In this document: positions 49,635 through 61,177 of the stretch, piece by piece
Position numbering within the stretch: position 1 is the first letter of the stretch
How the letters are laid out: each line of letters opens with the position of its first letter
Source of the DNA: Impatiens glandulifera
Taxonomy: Eukaryota; Streptophyta; Magnoliopsida; Ericales; Balsaminaceae
Direction of reading: 5' to 3'
NCBI RefSeq assembly: GCF_907164915.1
Contig: NC_061867.1
Span: 50,099,852-50,163,851 of the forward strand
Length of the DNA stretch: 64,000 bases
Program-made: the position numbers and the translations under genes
The notes under the pieces: generated by a model
Seen by the model: only the letters and a program-made list of their open reading frames with translations
What the model was told of the DNA's origin: nothing
Database searches by the model: none

Positions 49635-50201
49635 TGACCTGTCACACCCAAAATTTCATTTTAGACCGAGTAAACTTCGGTCTAGGCAGAAACCAAGGGC
49701 CCAGGTCAAAATCGGGGCCGGGGCCGAGGTTATATCTATGTCTCGACCGAGGAGGTCCGACCGAAGGAAGATCTATGTCGCGACCGAGGGGGTCCGACCG
49801 GGGAGTCCGACTGTTTATATTTTCCAGCCCTTTTTGTTTATGGCAAGCAGGTGACAAGTAAGTGACAAGGCCTTTTATTATTATATTATTTAACCCAAGT
49901 GATGACAAGCATGTGACCAGCCTTTGTATTATTATAGAGTATTGATAAACCCAACGAAGGGTTAGCGAAAGCAAGGCCACGAATCCCACGTGGCCTTGCC
50001 AGCTAGGAGAGAGAAAAAGCAAAACAAAATAAAAAAAATAAATATTTCAGTTTCCCCCTCTTTCTTCTTCCCTCTCTTTCTTCTTTCCTCTCTTTCTTAT
50101 TTTCATTTATCACTTTCGGCGAACCCCGATTTCTTCTCTGGCGATTTTTCTCTCCGGCATCCCCGACTTCTTCTACTTTCTTCATCTTCTTTCGACCGAA
50201 A

Positions 50202-50721
50202 ATGGTAAGAGAACTCTTTCGTGTATGTTCACTTCATTGTCTGCCTTCGTGTTCACTTCATACTATCTTTTCAGGCTGGTGGTCCAGGTACATCTCCATA
50301 CAAGACTTCAAAATCTCCCAGATCTCAAAAGACAAGGTAAATAACATTTTCTTTTTTAGAATCGTAGATCATTTTAAAGATTTGAAGATCGTTTAGCTTT
50401 TTGCGGTTAGGGTTAGGGATTTTAATGATTTTAATGATTTTAACGATAGAAAACTATGATTATTGTGTATTTGCTGCATTATGAGTCCGGAAATGGATGG
50501 TTTAGAGACCCGAAAGTATGATTGTATAATGTTTGGCTGTTATGGGTCCCAAAAATGTGATTTCGGGACCCGAAAGTATGATTATATAATGTTTGGTTGT
50601 TGTTATGGGTTTAGTTGCAGAACTAATTTCAATTTCTGGTCCCAAAAACCATTTCTGGTCCCGAAATCACTCATTTCTGGTCCCGAAACCACTCATTTCG
50701 GGTCCCGAAACCACTCATTTC

Positions 50722-50752
<31 letters not shown>

Positions 50753-51319
50753 TTTTTTTTTTGCCGTTTCGGGTCCCGAAACTACTCATTTCGGGTCCCG
50801 AAACCAGCTTTTCTGGTCCCGAAATCAGCTTTTCTGGTCCCGAAACCAGCTTTTCTGGTCCCGAAACTAGCATTTTTTGTCCCGAAATCACCATTTTAGG
50901 GTGATTTCAAACTCCGAAATGGTTTCTATACGATCTTTTATGGCTATTTTATTTTTGTATAAACCAATAATCTTATTGTAATGTTAATTTGATTTGTAGG
51001 TCATGTATGAAGATCCAAATCTTCTTATTGATCAAGTTAATGAAGAAATGAGATTATTTGAGATCTCTCAAATTGTAGGTTGTATTTTAAATGTGATATA
51101 AATGACAGATTGTAACATTGTAAATAAATGTTTAATTATGTAAATTTCTAGTATAATAACATTATCTTCAATTATTTTTGATTTTCTAAGATTCATTATA
51201 ATGTTTCAGATTAAAAAAAATTAAAAAAAAAGTGTCCCAAAATCACTCATTTCTGTTCCCGAAACCACTCATTTCGGGTCCCGAAACCACTCATTTCGGG
51301 TCCCGAAACCACTCATTTC

Positions 51320-51350
<31 letters not shown>

Positions 51351-51883
51351 TTTTTTTTTTTTTTTTTTTGCCGTTTCGGGTCCCGAAACTACTCATTTCG
51401 GGTCCCGAAACCAGCTTTTCTGGTCCCGAAACCAGCTTTTCTGGTCCCGAAACTAGCATTTTTTGTCCCGAAATCACCATTTTAGGGTGATTTCAAACTC
51501 CGAAATGGTTTCTATACGATCTTTTATGGCTATTTTATTTTTGTATAAACCAATAATCTTATTGTAATGTTAATTTGATTTGTAGGTCATGTATGAAGAT
51601 TCAAATCTTCTTATTGATCAAGTTAATGAAGAAATGAGATTATTTGAGATCTCTCAAATTGTAGGTTGTATTTTAAATGTGATATAAATGACAGATTGTA
51701 ACATTGTAAATAAATGTTTAATTATGTAAATTTCTAGTATAATAACATTATCTTCAATTATTTTTGATTTTCTAAGATTCATTATAATGTTTCAGATTAA
51801 AAAAAATTAAAAAAAAAGTGTCCCAAAATCACTCATTTCTGGTCCCGAAACCACTCATTTCGGGTCCCGAAACCACTCATTTC

Positions 51884-51916
<33 letters not shown>

Positions 51917-52650
51917 TTTTTTTTTTTTTTTCCGTTTCGGGTCCCGAAACTACTCATTTCGGGTCCCGAAACCAGCTTTTCTGGTCCCGAAACCAGCTTT
52001 TCTGGTCCCGAAACCAGCTTTTCTGGTCCCGAAACTAGCATTTTTTGTCCCGAAATCACCATTTTAGGGTGATTTCAAACTCCGAAATGGTTTCTATACG
52101 ATCTTTTATGGCTATTTTATTTTTGTATAAACCAATAATCTTATTGTAATGTTAATTTGATTTGTAGTTCATGTATGAAGATCCAAATCTTCTTATTGAT
52201 CAAGTTAATGAAAAATGAGATTATTTGAGATCTCTCAAATTGTAGGTTGTATTTTAAATGTGATATAAATGACAGATTGTAATATTGTAAATAAATGTTT
52301 GATTATGTAAATTTCTAGTATAATAACATTATCTTCAATTATTTTTGATTTTCTAAGATTCATTATAATGTTTCAGATTAAAAAAAATAAAAAAAAAGTG
52401 TCCCGAAATCACTCATTTCTGGTCCCGAAACCACTCATTTCGGGTCCCGAAACCACTCATTTCCAAAAAAAAAAAAAAAAATTTTTTTTTTTTTTTTTTT
52501 TTGGCCGTTTCGGGTCCCGAAACTACTCATTTCGGGTCCCGAAACCAGCTTTTCTGGTCCCGAAACTAGCTTTTCTGGTCCCGAAACCAGCTTTTCTTGT
52601 CAATAATCTTATTGTAATGTATGAAGATCCAGATCTTTTAGAACTCTAAT
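50202..52650 (+). pseudogene. Gene-like segment inside the TIR element (captured or element-own)
   Basis: Shows an ATG followed at once by an intron donor (ATG|GTAAGA, 50202-50204), then an exon after TTTTCAG at 50275-50336 (reads AGGPGTSPYKTSKSPRSQKT) with a GTAAAT donor. A 75-bp exon-like block (51000-51074; VMYEDPNLLIDQVNEEMRLF) sits between AG and GT and occurs again at 51586 and 52168 and, truncated, at 52617. The phases do not join cleanly: the third block is entered out of frame and soon stops. I do not recognise the source gene; it may be a Pack-MULE style capture. Confidence 0.4.
50635..52640. repeat. Four tandem units (~585 bp) with GTTTCGGGTCCCGAAAC palindromes
   Basis: Each unit has a cluster of GGTCCCGAAA motifs, several as the near-perfect palindrome GTTTCGGGTCCCGAAAC. 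It then has a run of about 20 A directly followed by about 15-25 T (50720-50762, 51319-51369, 51884-51930, 52464-52502), a second palindrome cluster, then the 75-bp exon-like block. The unit spacing is 582-586 bp. The last unit is truncated. Confidence 0.9.
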
Positions 52651-53204
52651 CTAAATCGATTCAGCAGCTAAACCATAAACGTTAAACATAAATATTGATA
52701 TGACAATCATTTCGAACGGAAGATAAACGAAAGAAAGAAAAAAGACTTTATATTTCAATCGATCGGAAGATAAGAAGTCGATGAAACGTTTCAGTAAGAT
52801 CGACAGTGGGTTGGGTTTTGGGAAATGGAAACGAAAAATAAAGAGAGAAATTGTCGTGGGGGTTTTGGTTTTGGGAAAAAATAAAACGTTTCATTAACAG
52901 AAGAAGTCTTACCATTTCGATCGATCGGAAGAGAAGTCGGTGAAAATGAAAGAAGAGAATCGCCGGTGGGTTTAGGAAAAATGAAACAAAAGAGAAAGAG
53001 AGAGAATGAAACAAAAGAGAGAGAAAGAATAAGATTTTGGTTTTGGGGGGAAATAGAAATATAGAAATAATAGGATTTTTGGTTTTGGGGGGAAATAGAA
53101 AATTTTAATTTTTTTCAATTTTTTTTCTCTCTCCTAGCTGGCAAGGCCACGTAGGATTCGTGGCCTTGATTTCGCTATCTTGTCGTTGAGAATATCATTT
53201 CTCA

Positions 53205-53690
53205 TTATTATATTAGTATACTTAAGTGTTGACAAGTCATTTCTATTAGCCCATGCTTAAGACAAGATAGTGACAAGCCCTTTGTATTATTATATTAGTA
53301 TACTTAAGTGTTGACAAGTCATTTCTATTAGCCCATGCTTAAGACAAGATAGTGACAAGCCCTTTGTATTATTATATTAGTATACTTAAGTGTTGACAAG
53401 CCATTTCTATTAGCCCATGCTTAAGACAAGATAGTGACAAGCCCTTTGTATTATTATATTAGTATACTTAAGTAATGACAAGCCATTTCTTATTAGCCCA
53501 TGCTTAAGACAAGATGGTGACAAGCCCTTGGTATTATTATATTAGTATACTTAAGTAATGACAAGCCATTTCTTTTAGCCCATGCTTAAGACAAGATGGT
53601 GACAAGCCCTTTGTATTATTATATTAGTATACTTAAGTAATGACAAGCCATTTTATTAGCCCATGCCCATGACAAGTAGATGACCAGCCA
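53205..53690. repeat. Six tandem ~82-bp units in the LTR
   Basis: Units of the form TATACTTAAGTGTTGACAAG ... TTAGCCCATGCTTAAGACAA ... CCCTTTGTATTATTATATTAG. The left side of the LTR (49840-49944) has single diverged units, so the array spans the TIR insertion. Confidence 0.85.
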
Positions 53691-53836
53691 TTTTTATTAG
53701 CCCATGCCTAAGAGAAGCAGGTGACCAGTCATCTTTTGTTAGCCCATGACTAAAACCAGCAAGTGACCAGCCCTTGTTATTATTATATTAGTAAACCCAA
53801 CAGGTGACAAGCAAGTGACCAGTTTTCTTTTAGTAC

Positions 53837-53844
53837 TATATATA
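53837..53844 (+). promoter_or_regulatory. TATA box of the solo LTR
   Basis: TATATATA within AGTACTATATATAGGACACC, followed by CT-rich sequence. Suits the promoter of a plus-oriented LTR about 1 kb before its end. Confidence 0.5.
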
Positions 53845-54904
53845 GGACACCCCTTCCTTCATTATATTCTTATCCACCATCTCTCTACTAAGAAAACCAA
53901 AGGCACACTTTAGAAGCAAGACCATAGCACCTTGAGCAGGATCATAACATAGCAGCAAGGTCATCTTATAAGGCAAGTTCTTTTCTCAACTCATCTTTAG
54001 AAACCCACACTTGTTTATATAAATCTGTATTTACAAAGTATATTCTGTTTTCAAAGGCATGATCGGTTTCAAAGGTAAGTTCTGTTTTTCCAAAAGTATA
54101 ATATGTTTTTGTGGACCATGAGTTATGAACTGGATGGATCTGGGCAGAAGGCTAGCCAGGTTGAGCTCTGGTAGTCTGAAGCCAAAATATGTGCTGAGGG
54201 TTCTATTGGGACTGGACTTCTGGGACGAGCTCTAGAAGATCCTACCCACACAGACAAGTGTCTATTCAGGTTGTGGACTTTAGGGATGGACTCCGAAGAG
54301 TGCCCTTCCAACTATGTGCTCAAAGGGATTCCTAACTTTCAGGATCAAATCTGAAACGTAAAGGGCCAGTATGTGCTCAAGGATGTTTCTGTTCTAACCA
54401 TTTTATAAACAGTTTTACAAAGGCAACACATCAATATCAGTCAGCTTTTACTTGGCTTTTTATATACTATTCAAAATATGCTTGCTGGGTCTTTAGACTC
54501 ACTATACTTGTGTGGTGTAGGTACACAACCAAATCAATCTGTTGATCCATGAAGGGAGGCTTGGAGGGTGCGTAGGGTGCAGGGGAGGCGTGTGTGTGGG
54601 AGGAGGGACAGATGTACTTCAAGTGCTTTAAGGTCTGGCCCTTAATGACCCAATGTTTTGTATTAAGGAACCAGGTTGTAATTATTTCTAAGGAAAAGGG
54701 CCTTGTTGTTTTTAAAGGGTCTGGTTTTTTAATAACAATCATACTTATATAACTCTTCCGCAAATGTTTCTGTTTTACACATAAATATATATGTTTTTAA
54801 AAATCCAGCACACGGTCTAAGTAAAGTAAGAGTCAAGGTCGTTACATGACCATTCATATATTTATATGAACCATTCTCACACACACACAAAGAAACACAC
54901 AGAG

Positions 54905-57740
54905 ATGAGTGACAGTAAAAAGCTTGATAAAAATGGCGACCCAGAAATCAAACCTAAAAAATGGAACAAATATGCTCTCTCCTGCGCCATCTTAGCTTCC
55001 ATGACTTCAATTCTTCTCGGTTATGGTATCCATCTATCTATCAATCCATCTCTCTTAATTTCAATTTTCAACATCTTTTTCTAAATTTCATCTTATAATA
55101 ATTCAGATACAGCAGTGATGAGCGGCGCCGGAATATACATAAAACAAGATTTAAAGATTACCGATGTTCAATTAGAAGTTCTAATGGGAATTATAAACCT
55201 TTACTCTCTATTCGGATCCGCCGTAGCGGGTCGGATTTCAGATTGGATTGGAAGAAGATACACCGTCGTAATCTCGGCTGTGATTTTCTTCTTCGGTGCG
55301 TTAATTATGGGTATTGCTACTAATTATCCGTTTATAATGGTGGGTCGGTTCGTCGCCGGCGTCGGAGTTGGGTTTTCACTCACGATTGCTCCTGTTTATA
55401 CGGCGGAGTTATCGCCGGCGTCCTTTCGTGGTTTTCTTACCTCCTTTCCTGAGGTTTTCATTAACTCAGGTATGAATCCAACTCTGTTCGGTCTTGGTTT
55501 CTAGGTTCTGTTTGGAATTATCCACCAGTGCGGTTTTTTCGAGTTTCAACCCGAATGCCCTGTTTTGTCGGTTTTTCTTAGGGACGGAGATGTGGTATTT
55601 GTGTTCAAGCCCAAAAGAGTTAGTTCAATACTTTAAATACTTATAGCTTAAGGATTTAAATAAATTATAATGTTATTACACATAAGTCCGAATAAATTTA
55701 GAAAAAAAATAGCCCAATTTTAAAAACTAAACTTAGTTAGACAAAAAAGAGTTGGTTTGATTCTCTTAAAAACGTTTTAAGTTGAAATTAGATAAAGAGG
55801 GTTAGTTAAATTAGATAAGGAAGGGTTATTTCAATTTTCACTACACGTTTTAAGTTTTGTTACTTAGGATTGTAGAATTATATTATTTTTTATATTAAAT
55901 AATAATAATAGTAAACTAAATAAATTTGTATCAAATGACTTAAATAATTAAAAAGAATTGTAATAATGCAAGAATAGAATTAAAAAAATGACAACTAAGA
56001 ATATTTTGATTTATTTTTAGATGTTAATAAAAGAAGCAAAGTGATTTTTTTATTTAAATTGAGAAAAGCAAAGTGATTTATATAGAAAGAATGCATTGTC
56101 TGTTCTAAAATTTGTATTAAAAAAAATCATTTGGCTTTTGTAATTTGCTTGTTGAACTTTACAAATTAAGTCAAATTATTTTCCATTATAATTTTTTGTT
56201 TAATGGATCAATTTAATTTTAGTTATTTAGTTTTGATTAATTTGAAGAATTCTCCATTTTATTTAGTTAATGAACTTTAAAAATTCATTATAAATTTATT
56301 ATGAATATTGTTTACCATTTTCATTATAAAAAAATAAGTTAAATGATGAGGGTGGAAAGTTTCATATTGTAATGGCTAATATTATAACACAGGGTAAATC
56401 TTATATAAATTGACAAATATTTTAGGGTTTATATATTATTTACTATATTAATATTAATAGAGTTTGTCCATAATCATTTATATTCTAGTTAATTCATAAG
56501 ATAAAAGTAAATTAATCTGGTAATAAATAACATTCTTAACATGGTAAATAAATCATGCATAATATTAGAAGTATAATTTATAGTTCATAATAATATTGTA
56601 ACTTATTAATTCATACTTCACTTATAAAATTGTTTCAATATGCTATTAATTCATTCCATTTTCAATATTGTAGGTGTATTGCTAGGTTACATATCAAATT
56701 TTGCCTTCTCAAAACTACCTCTTAAGCTCGGGTGGCGGGTCATGCTATTAGTAGGAACAATACCCCCAATTTTCATGGCCATAGGTGTCCTCGCCATGCC
56801 AGAGTCGCCTCGTTGGCTTGTCATGCAAGGTCGACTCGGCGAGGCCAAAAGAATCCTTCGACGTACCTCCGATTCCCCGGAGGAAGCCTCTGAACGCCTC
56901 GCCGATATCAAAATGGCGGCAGGAATTCCAATCGAATTTGATGACGATATAGTTCAAGTCCCCGAAAATAACAATCACGGGAAAAATGTATGGAGAGAAC
57001 TTATTCTCTACCCAACGCCCGCAGTCCGTCACATTTTGCTTGCGGGCGTCGGAATACATTTCTTCCAACAAGCGTCAGGAATAGATGCCGCGGTTATGTA
57101 CAGTCCAAGAATATTCGAAAAAGCCGGGGTTAAAAGCGACGGTCATAAGCTACTCGCGACGATAGCCGTTGGATTCTCAAAGACAATTTTCATCTTGGTG
57201 GCAATGTTTTTACTCGACAAGGTCGGGCGTAGGGTCTTACTTTTGAGTAGTGTCGGAGGAATGATTGTCTCGGTCGCGAGTTTATCGATATGGCTTACAA
57301 TCATCGATCATAATCCGGATGAGAAACTAACATGGGCTATTACTTTATCGATTCTTTCGACTTTATCGTTTGTGGGCTGGTTTTCTATTGGGCTTGGCCC
57401 AATAGCGTGGGTATATAGTTCGGAGATTTTTCCCTTACGACTTCGGGCTCAAGGAACAAGTATGGGGGTTGCTATGAACCGGTCGATTAGCGGGGTTGTG
57501 ACAATGACGTTTTTGTCCTTAACTAACGCGATATCGATTGGTGGTGTTTTCTTTATGTATACGGGAATATCGGTTGTGGCGTGGGTGTTTTTTTACACGA
57601 TGTTGCCGGAAACGCGGGGAAGAACTTTGGAGGAAATGCAAGATTTGTTTGGAACATTTTGGAGATGGAGATTAAGGTCTAAGGAATTGGAGAAAGATAG
57701 GTTGATTGAACTTGAGAAATCTCATCATGAAGTTAAATAA
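54905..57740 (+). CDS. PLT5: Polyol/monosaccharide transporter, three exons
   Basis: Exons 54905-55025, 55107-55469 and 56674-57740 join in phase to 516 residues. It is a proton-coupled transporter of the major facilitator superfamily, plasma-membrane type, moving polyols and hexoses. Motifs: GRISDWIGRR (82-91), GVGFSLTIAPVYTAELSPAS (sugar transporter signature, about 127-146), PESPRWLV (204-211), DKVGRRVLLL, GPIAWVYSSEIFPLRLRAQG and PETRGRTLEEM (from 473). Twelve membrane segments are expected, with a cytosolic loop in the middle (EEASERLADIKMAAGI) and a charged tail. The start at 54905 (MSDSKKLDKNGD) fits the family better than the in-frame ATG at 54866, which adds a His/Thr-rich stretch. 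Intron 2 is 1.2 kb and AT-rich. A solo LTR ends just upstream. The symbol is the best-fitting family member; the exact orthologue is not certain. Confidence 0.92.
55470..56673 (+). other. Polyol transporter intron 2
   Basis: 1.2 kb, AT-rich, GT..AG, no internal gene or clear transposon. Confidence 0.8.
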
Positions 57741-58958
57741 TGTTCTAGTTTAATTTGGAAATATTATTGTATAATTAATAACACTTTTGTAATGCATACA
57801 TTTAGATAAATCCTAAAAAAAACCCACAAAATGATTGCTTCAAATTTCATATATTTTGGCAAATTTGTAAGCTTGAAGGATTTTTTTTTCTTTTAAAATG
57901 TCAATTTTGTAGATGCTAAAAGCTATATTAATTAGAAAATGACACAACTTAGAAAAAAGATTTGAAAAATCAAAATCAGTAGATATGAGGATATGAATGA
58001 AAGATGTTCATCAAAATCTTTTATGATCTCTATTACTTTAAAAAAAATTGAATGGTGTTATATTTCAAATAATCTATGGATTAACCCAATTAAGCATTTT
58101 TGAAACTCAAGGTTTAAAAATACATTATTGCCAATAAACCTTATACTTAGATTATTTCATTAATGTAAACACAATAATATTATTTGGCTTAAGAACTTAG
58201 AATTTGGCTTAAGTTTTCTTTAATCTAATATTAAGATTGATTTTTTAAAAAATGTTAACTTTGTAGATGTGCTAACAACAATATTAATTGAAAAATCATG
58301 CAACTGCCAAAAAAAAAAAAGATAACCCATAAACCAAAAGAAGAAAAATCAACTAGATAGGTTTCGGGTCCATTACTTTTCAAATAGAAAAGTGTAAAAA
58401 ATCAACATCAAGTGGATGTGAGGATATTAAAGAAAGATGTTTCTCAAAATTATTGAAAATCAACGAAAATGTGAATCGTGTTATATTTCAAATAATCTAT
58501 AGATTAACCCAGTTAAGTACCTTTGAACTCCAAGACTTCAGAATACCGAATGCATAACACAACAACCAAATATTTTTATACGACTAAATATTATTTCATT
58601 AATATAAAGATAATAATATTATTTGGCTTAACAACATAAAATTTGGCTAAAGTTTTATTTAATCTAATATTAAGATTTATTTCAAAGTGCATTAAATTAG
58701 TGGGAGGTCGTATTTTAAATATTGTTTATCACAAGGATTAGCGACTGTCCAACTAGAATTGCTATTGAAATTTTATTTATTTATATCTAATAACAACTAA
58801 TTTTCTCGTTATTTCTTCTTTAGGTAGATATTATCTTTTTATAAGGGAATTAATTTCTCATTTGTTGATTATTTTTTCATAATTAATTATGTAAAGTGTT
58901 GTTGATTGTTGAGTATGTCAAATCTCAATTGAGTTCTTTATAGCTATATTGATTTTTC
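57741..58958. repeat. Downstream AT-rich region with ~400-bp tandem duplication
   Basis: About 57885-58250 and 58251-58690 are diverged direct copies, sharing TTTTGTAGATG, GTGTTATATTTCAAATAATCTAT, GATTAACCCA and ATAATATTATTTGGCTTAA. No coding sequence. Confidence 0.65.
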
Positions 58959-58969
58959 AGGGTAACATC

Positions 58970-58972
<3 letters not shown>

Positions 58973-59056
<84 letters not shown>
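58973..59056. repeat. (TA)n microsatellite
   Basis: About 84 bp of TA repeats. Poly(Tyr-Ile) reading frames across it are artefacts. Confidence 0.9.
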
Positions 59057-59057
<1 letters not shown>

Positions 59058-60480
59058 CTTGGTTTATAATCTCTATTATCATTTGATGATTAAAGAAACA
59101 GGAAAAAAAATTGATTAATTTAATATTTTTTATGATAAAACAAATTTGATTGGACAAATTAAAAAACATTTTCATTAATTTCTTACTTTCATTGACAAAT
59201 GCACAATAATGCAGAAATAATATTATGTAGCGATTGCAATTGTTTGTCATTTATCTTTATTTTGTGTTGTCTCTATTTATTTTATTTTTTATTTTTGTTG
59301 GGTTGTGTATTTTTTCTTTGTTAGTATGTTTTTCTTATATATATTCTCTAACTTTGACTCTCAATGACACATCAAAATGAAATTGCCGTGTAAGAAAAAC
59401 ACGTTTTCTTTAAAATGTCACATTCGTCGAAAAAAATAAAAGTTATAATTGATACAATTTGCAAACGTATGTATCCGAGTTGCATCTGTGTTTTCTAATT
59501 TATTTAAAGTAATTATTAAATATTTTTTTATATTGATTTAGATGAAATAATATTTTGAAATATATTTTAAAAGGAGGGATAGGGAAGAGAATTTGGGAGA
59601 CTTGTCATTACCTCTTTAATTGGAAAAATGAAAAATTGTGAAAAAGACAGAAGAGAAATTATTTTATTTTTTCAGTAGTGAACGACATCATTTTCTCTCT
59701 CATTCTCTCACTCAAATTTCATCCCCAATTATTTCTTATATTATATTAACAAATTTAATAATATTTGTGAACCAAAAGTGGGACTAAACTCTAAATTTTG
59801 AGTGTTTTTAAAGATGACCAATTTTTTTTACAAAGCATGAACCTAAAGTGGGGAGTCATATTTTGGGAATTGAACTAATTATTTAAAAAAAAATAACTTT
59901 CTATCTTTTATTATTAAAGCTTCGTGAGATGATTTGGTATTATTATTTTACACAATCTCGGAACTTTCGTAAGGATGACCGAATTCTTTCTTAATAAAAA
60001 TTGAATGAAAAAATAAGCTGAAATTAATTTTAGAAAATACAAGAAAACTAAAACAAGTTCAAAATCAAGCATACAAGAGGAGATTGAGCTTCAGATCAAA
60101 TAATTTCAAAATATCAATTAACTATTGTAAAATGAATAGTAAGTAACCTATAACAAACAAATTGGAATGGGAGATTCAGAATTTCCATTATTATTATTAT
60201 TATTATTTATGAATAATGTATTTAGACACAATCACAATTTCTGGTTAAGATTAAGGTGGGTGAGAAAATGAATAAAATTGATTCATATTACTTTATTTAT
60301 ACAAAATTTAAATTATATTTATTCAATTTGTAATCTAAAACATTATACTAATCTAAACTAATATATTGATTTTTTTTTGTGTTGTTGTCGTTGTCTGTTA
60401 GTCTTTTTCTTTCCCGCCATCTCGTTCACCACTAGGCTGTCTGGTTGGTTAACTCACCACAAAAAAAGTTAGTGGGTGCT
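59057..60480. other. AT-rich intergenic region
   Basis: No gene seen; a short (ATT)n at about 60191-60207. Confidence 0.5.
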
Positions 60481-60484
60481 CATG

Positions 60485-60662
60485 TACCGCTTTATTGGAT
60501 GAACAGTCAACCCTCGAAATGTACTACAGCCTCAGGTGGCGAAAAGCTGACATCAAGGTGCCAAACCTTCCCGTCGATGTGAACTCTTGGTGTAGATATC
60601 AGCCTGCAAAACCTCTGGTCCAAGTTAGTGATCCGGTTATTATTAGCAATCAAATTTTCTTT
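60485..60662. other. Unidentified coding-like sequence interrupted by copia element 2 (left side)
   Basis: A less AT-rich patch with an open frame (60495-60680: LRWRKADIKVPNLPVDVNSW) that runs into the LTR. The region on the far side of the element (63707-63850) has similar composition, so the two were probably continuous before insertion. I recognise no protein family in either strand. Confidence 0.35.
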
Positions 60663-60897
60663 TGTAGAGAAAAGTTGTAATATATTATATATTATTATAT
60701 TGATTACATGAGAGTGGGAGAGCCCTATTTATATACAATATACAAGAAACTTTTACACTTCCCTAGGAATCTTTACATTACTCAAACCACTACTCCACTT
60801 CCCATGTTTGACTTAGACATTAACCAAGGTGGAAATATTTATATTCCCCAAGCCACTTATACGTTACCCAATGATGACTCATTCATTATTTCCAACA
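60663..60897 (-). repeat. Copia element 2, 3' LTR
   Basis: 235 bp, TG...CA on the minus strand, preceded by the polypurine tract. Confidence 0.9.
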
Positions 60898-60899
60898 CT

Positions 60900-61177
60900 C
60901 CCCTCAAGTTAGGAGTGAATAGATTGAAAACTCCTAACTTGTCAAGAATGTGGTCGAATAAGGTTCTATCTAGAGACTTCGTGAAGATGTCGGCTAACTG
61001 CTTCTTACTCATTACGTAAGGTGTTTCAATTTGGCCAGATTGTACTTTCTCCCTGATAAAGTGACAGTCAATTTCAATATGTTTCGTTCGTTCATGAAAA
61101 ACGGGATTATATGCGATATGTCGTGCTGCTTGGTTGTCGCAATACATTTTCATCGGTTCACTATGAAATATCCCCAT
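60900..61177 (-). pseudogene. Copia element 2 RNase H end
   Basis: Minus strand frame with [37 protein letters not shown] and [20 protein letters not shown], the last part of the copia polyprotein. Its N-terminal side joins directly to integrase-region sequence at about 61178, the deletion junction that removed reverse transcriptase. Confidence 0.85.

Larger units (their letters stand above)
49945..53209. mobile_element. TIR DNA transposon (Mutator-like), nested in solo LTR
   Basis: Terminal inverted repeats match from GATA...CAACGA...AGCGAAA through CAAGGCCACGAATCCTACGT and GGCCTTGCCAGCTAGGAGAG, about 80 bp at each end (49945-50028 and 53125-53209). More distantly the arms also share a CT-rich leader and an ATG followed by a splice donor, GGTAAGA, at 50202 (plus) and 52915 (minus). 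No transposase is seen, and no clear 9-bp target duplication was found. The interior is an array of four units of about 585 bp. Confidence 0.65.
49640..54846 (+). mobile_element. Solo LTR (gypsy-like), with nested TIR element
   Basis: Begins TGTCACACCCAAAATTTCAT and ends AAGGTCGTTACA. It is flanked by the 5-bp target duplication TGACC (49635-49639 and 54847-54851), and no second LTR or internal region is present. Without the TIR element at about 49945-53209 it is roughly 1.9 kb, a length found in large gypsy LTRs. A TATATATA box at 53837-53844 with CCCCTTCC downstream suggests a plus-strand promoter. Solo LTRs arise by recombination between the two LTRs of a full element. It ends 58 bp before the polyol transporter ATG. 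Confidence 0.8.

Noticed and set aside
50463..52649. Open frames with PETTHFGSRN-type repeats
   Set aside because: Readings of the GGTCCCGAAA palindrome array and A/T tracts; all frames are repetitive and interrupted by homopolymers.
54866..54904. In-frame upstream ATG extending the polyol transporter by 13 residues
   Set aside because: The extension (MNHSHTHTKKHTE) is low-complexity from an ACACAC leader, and the family start fits 54905 better. It remains possible.
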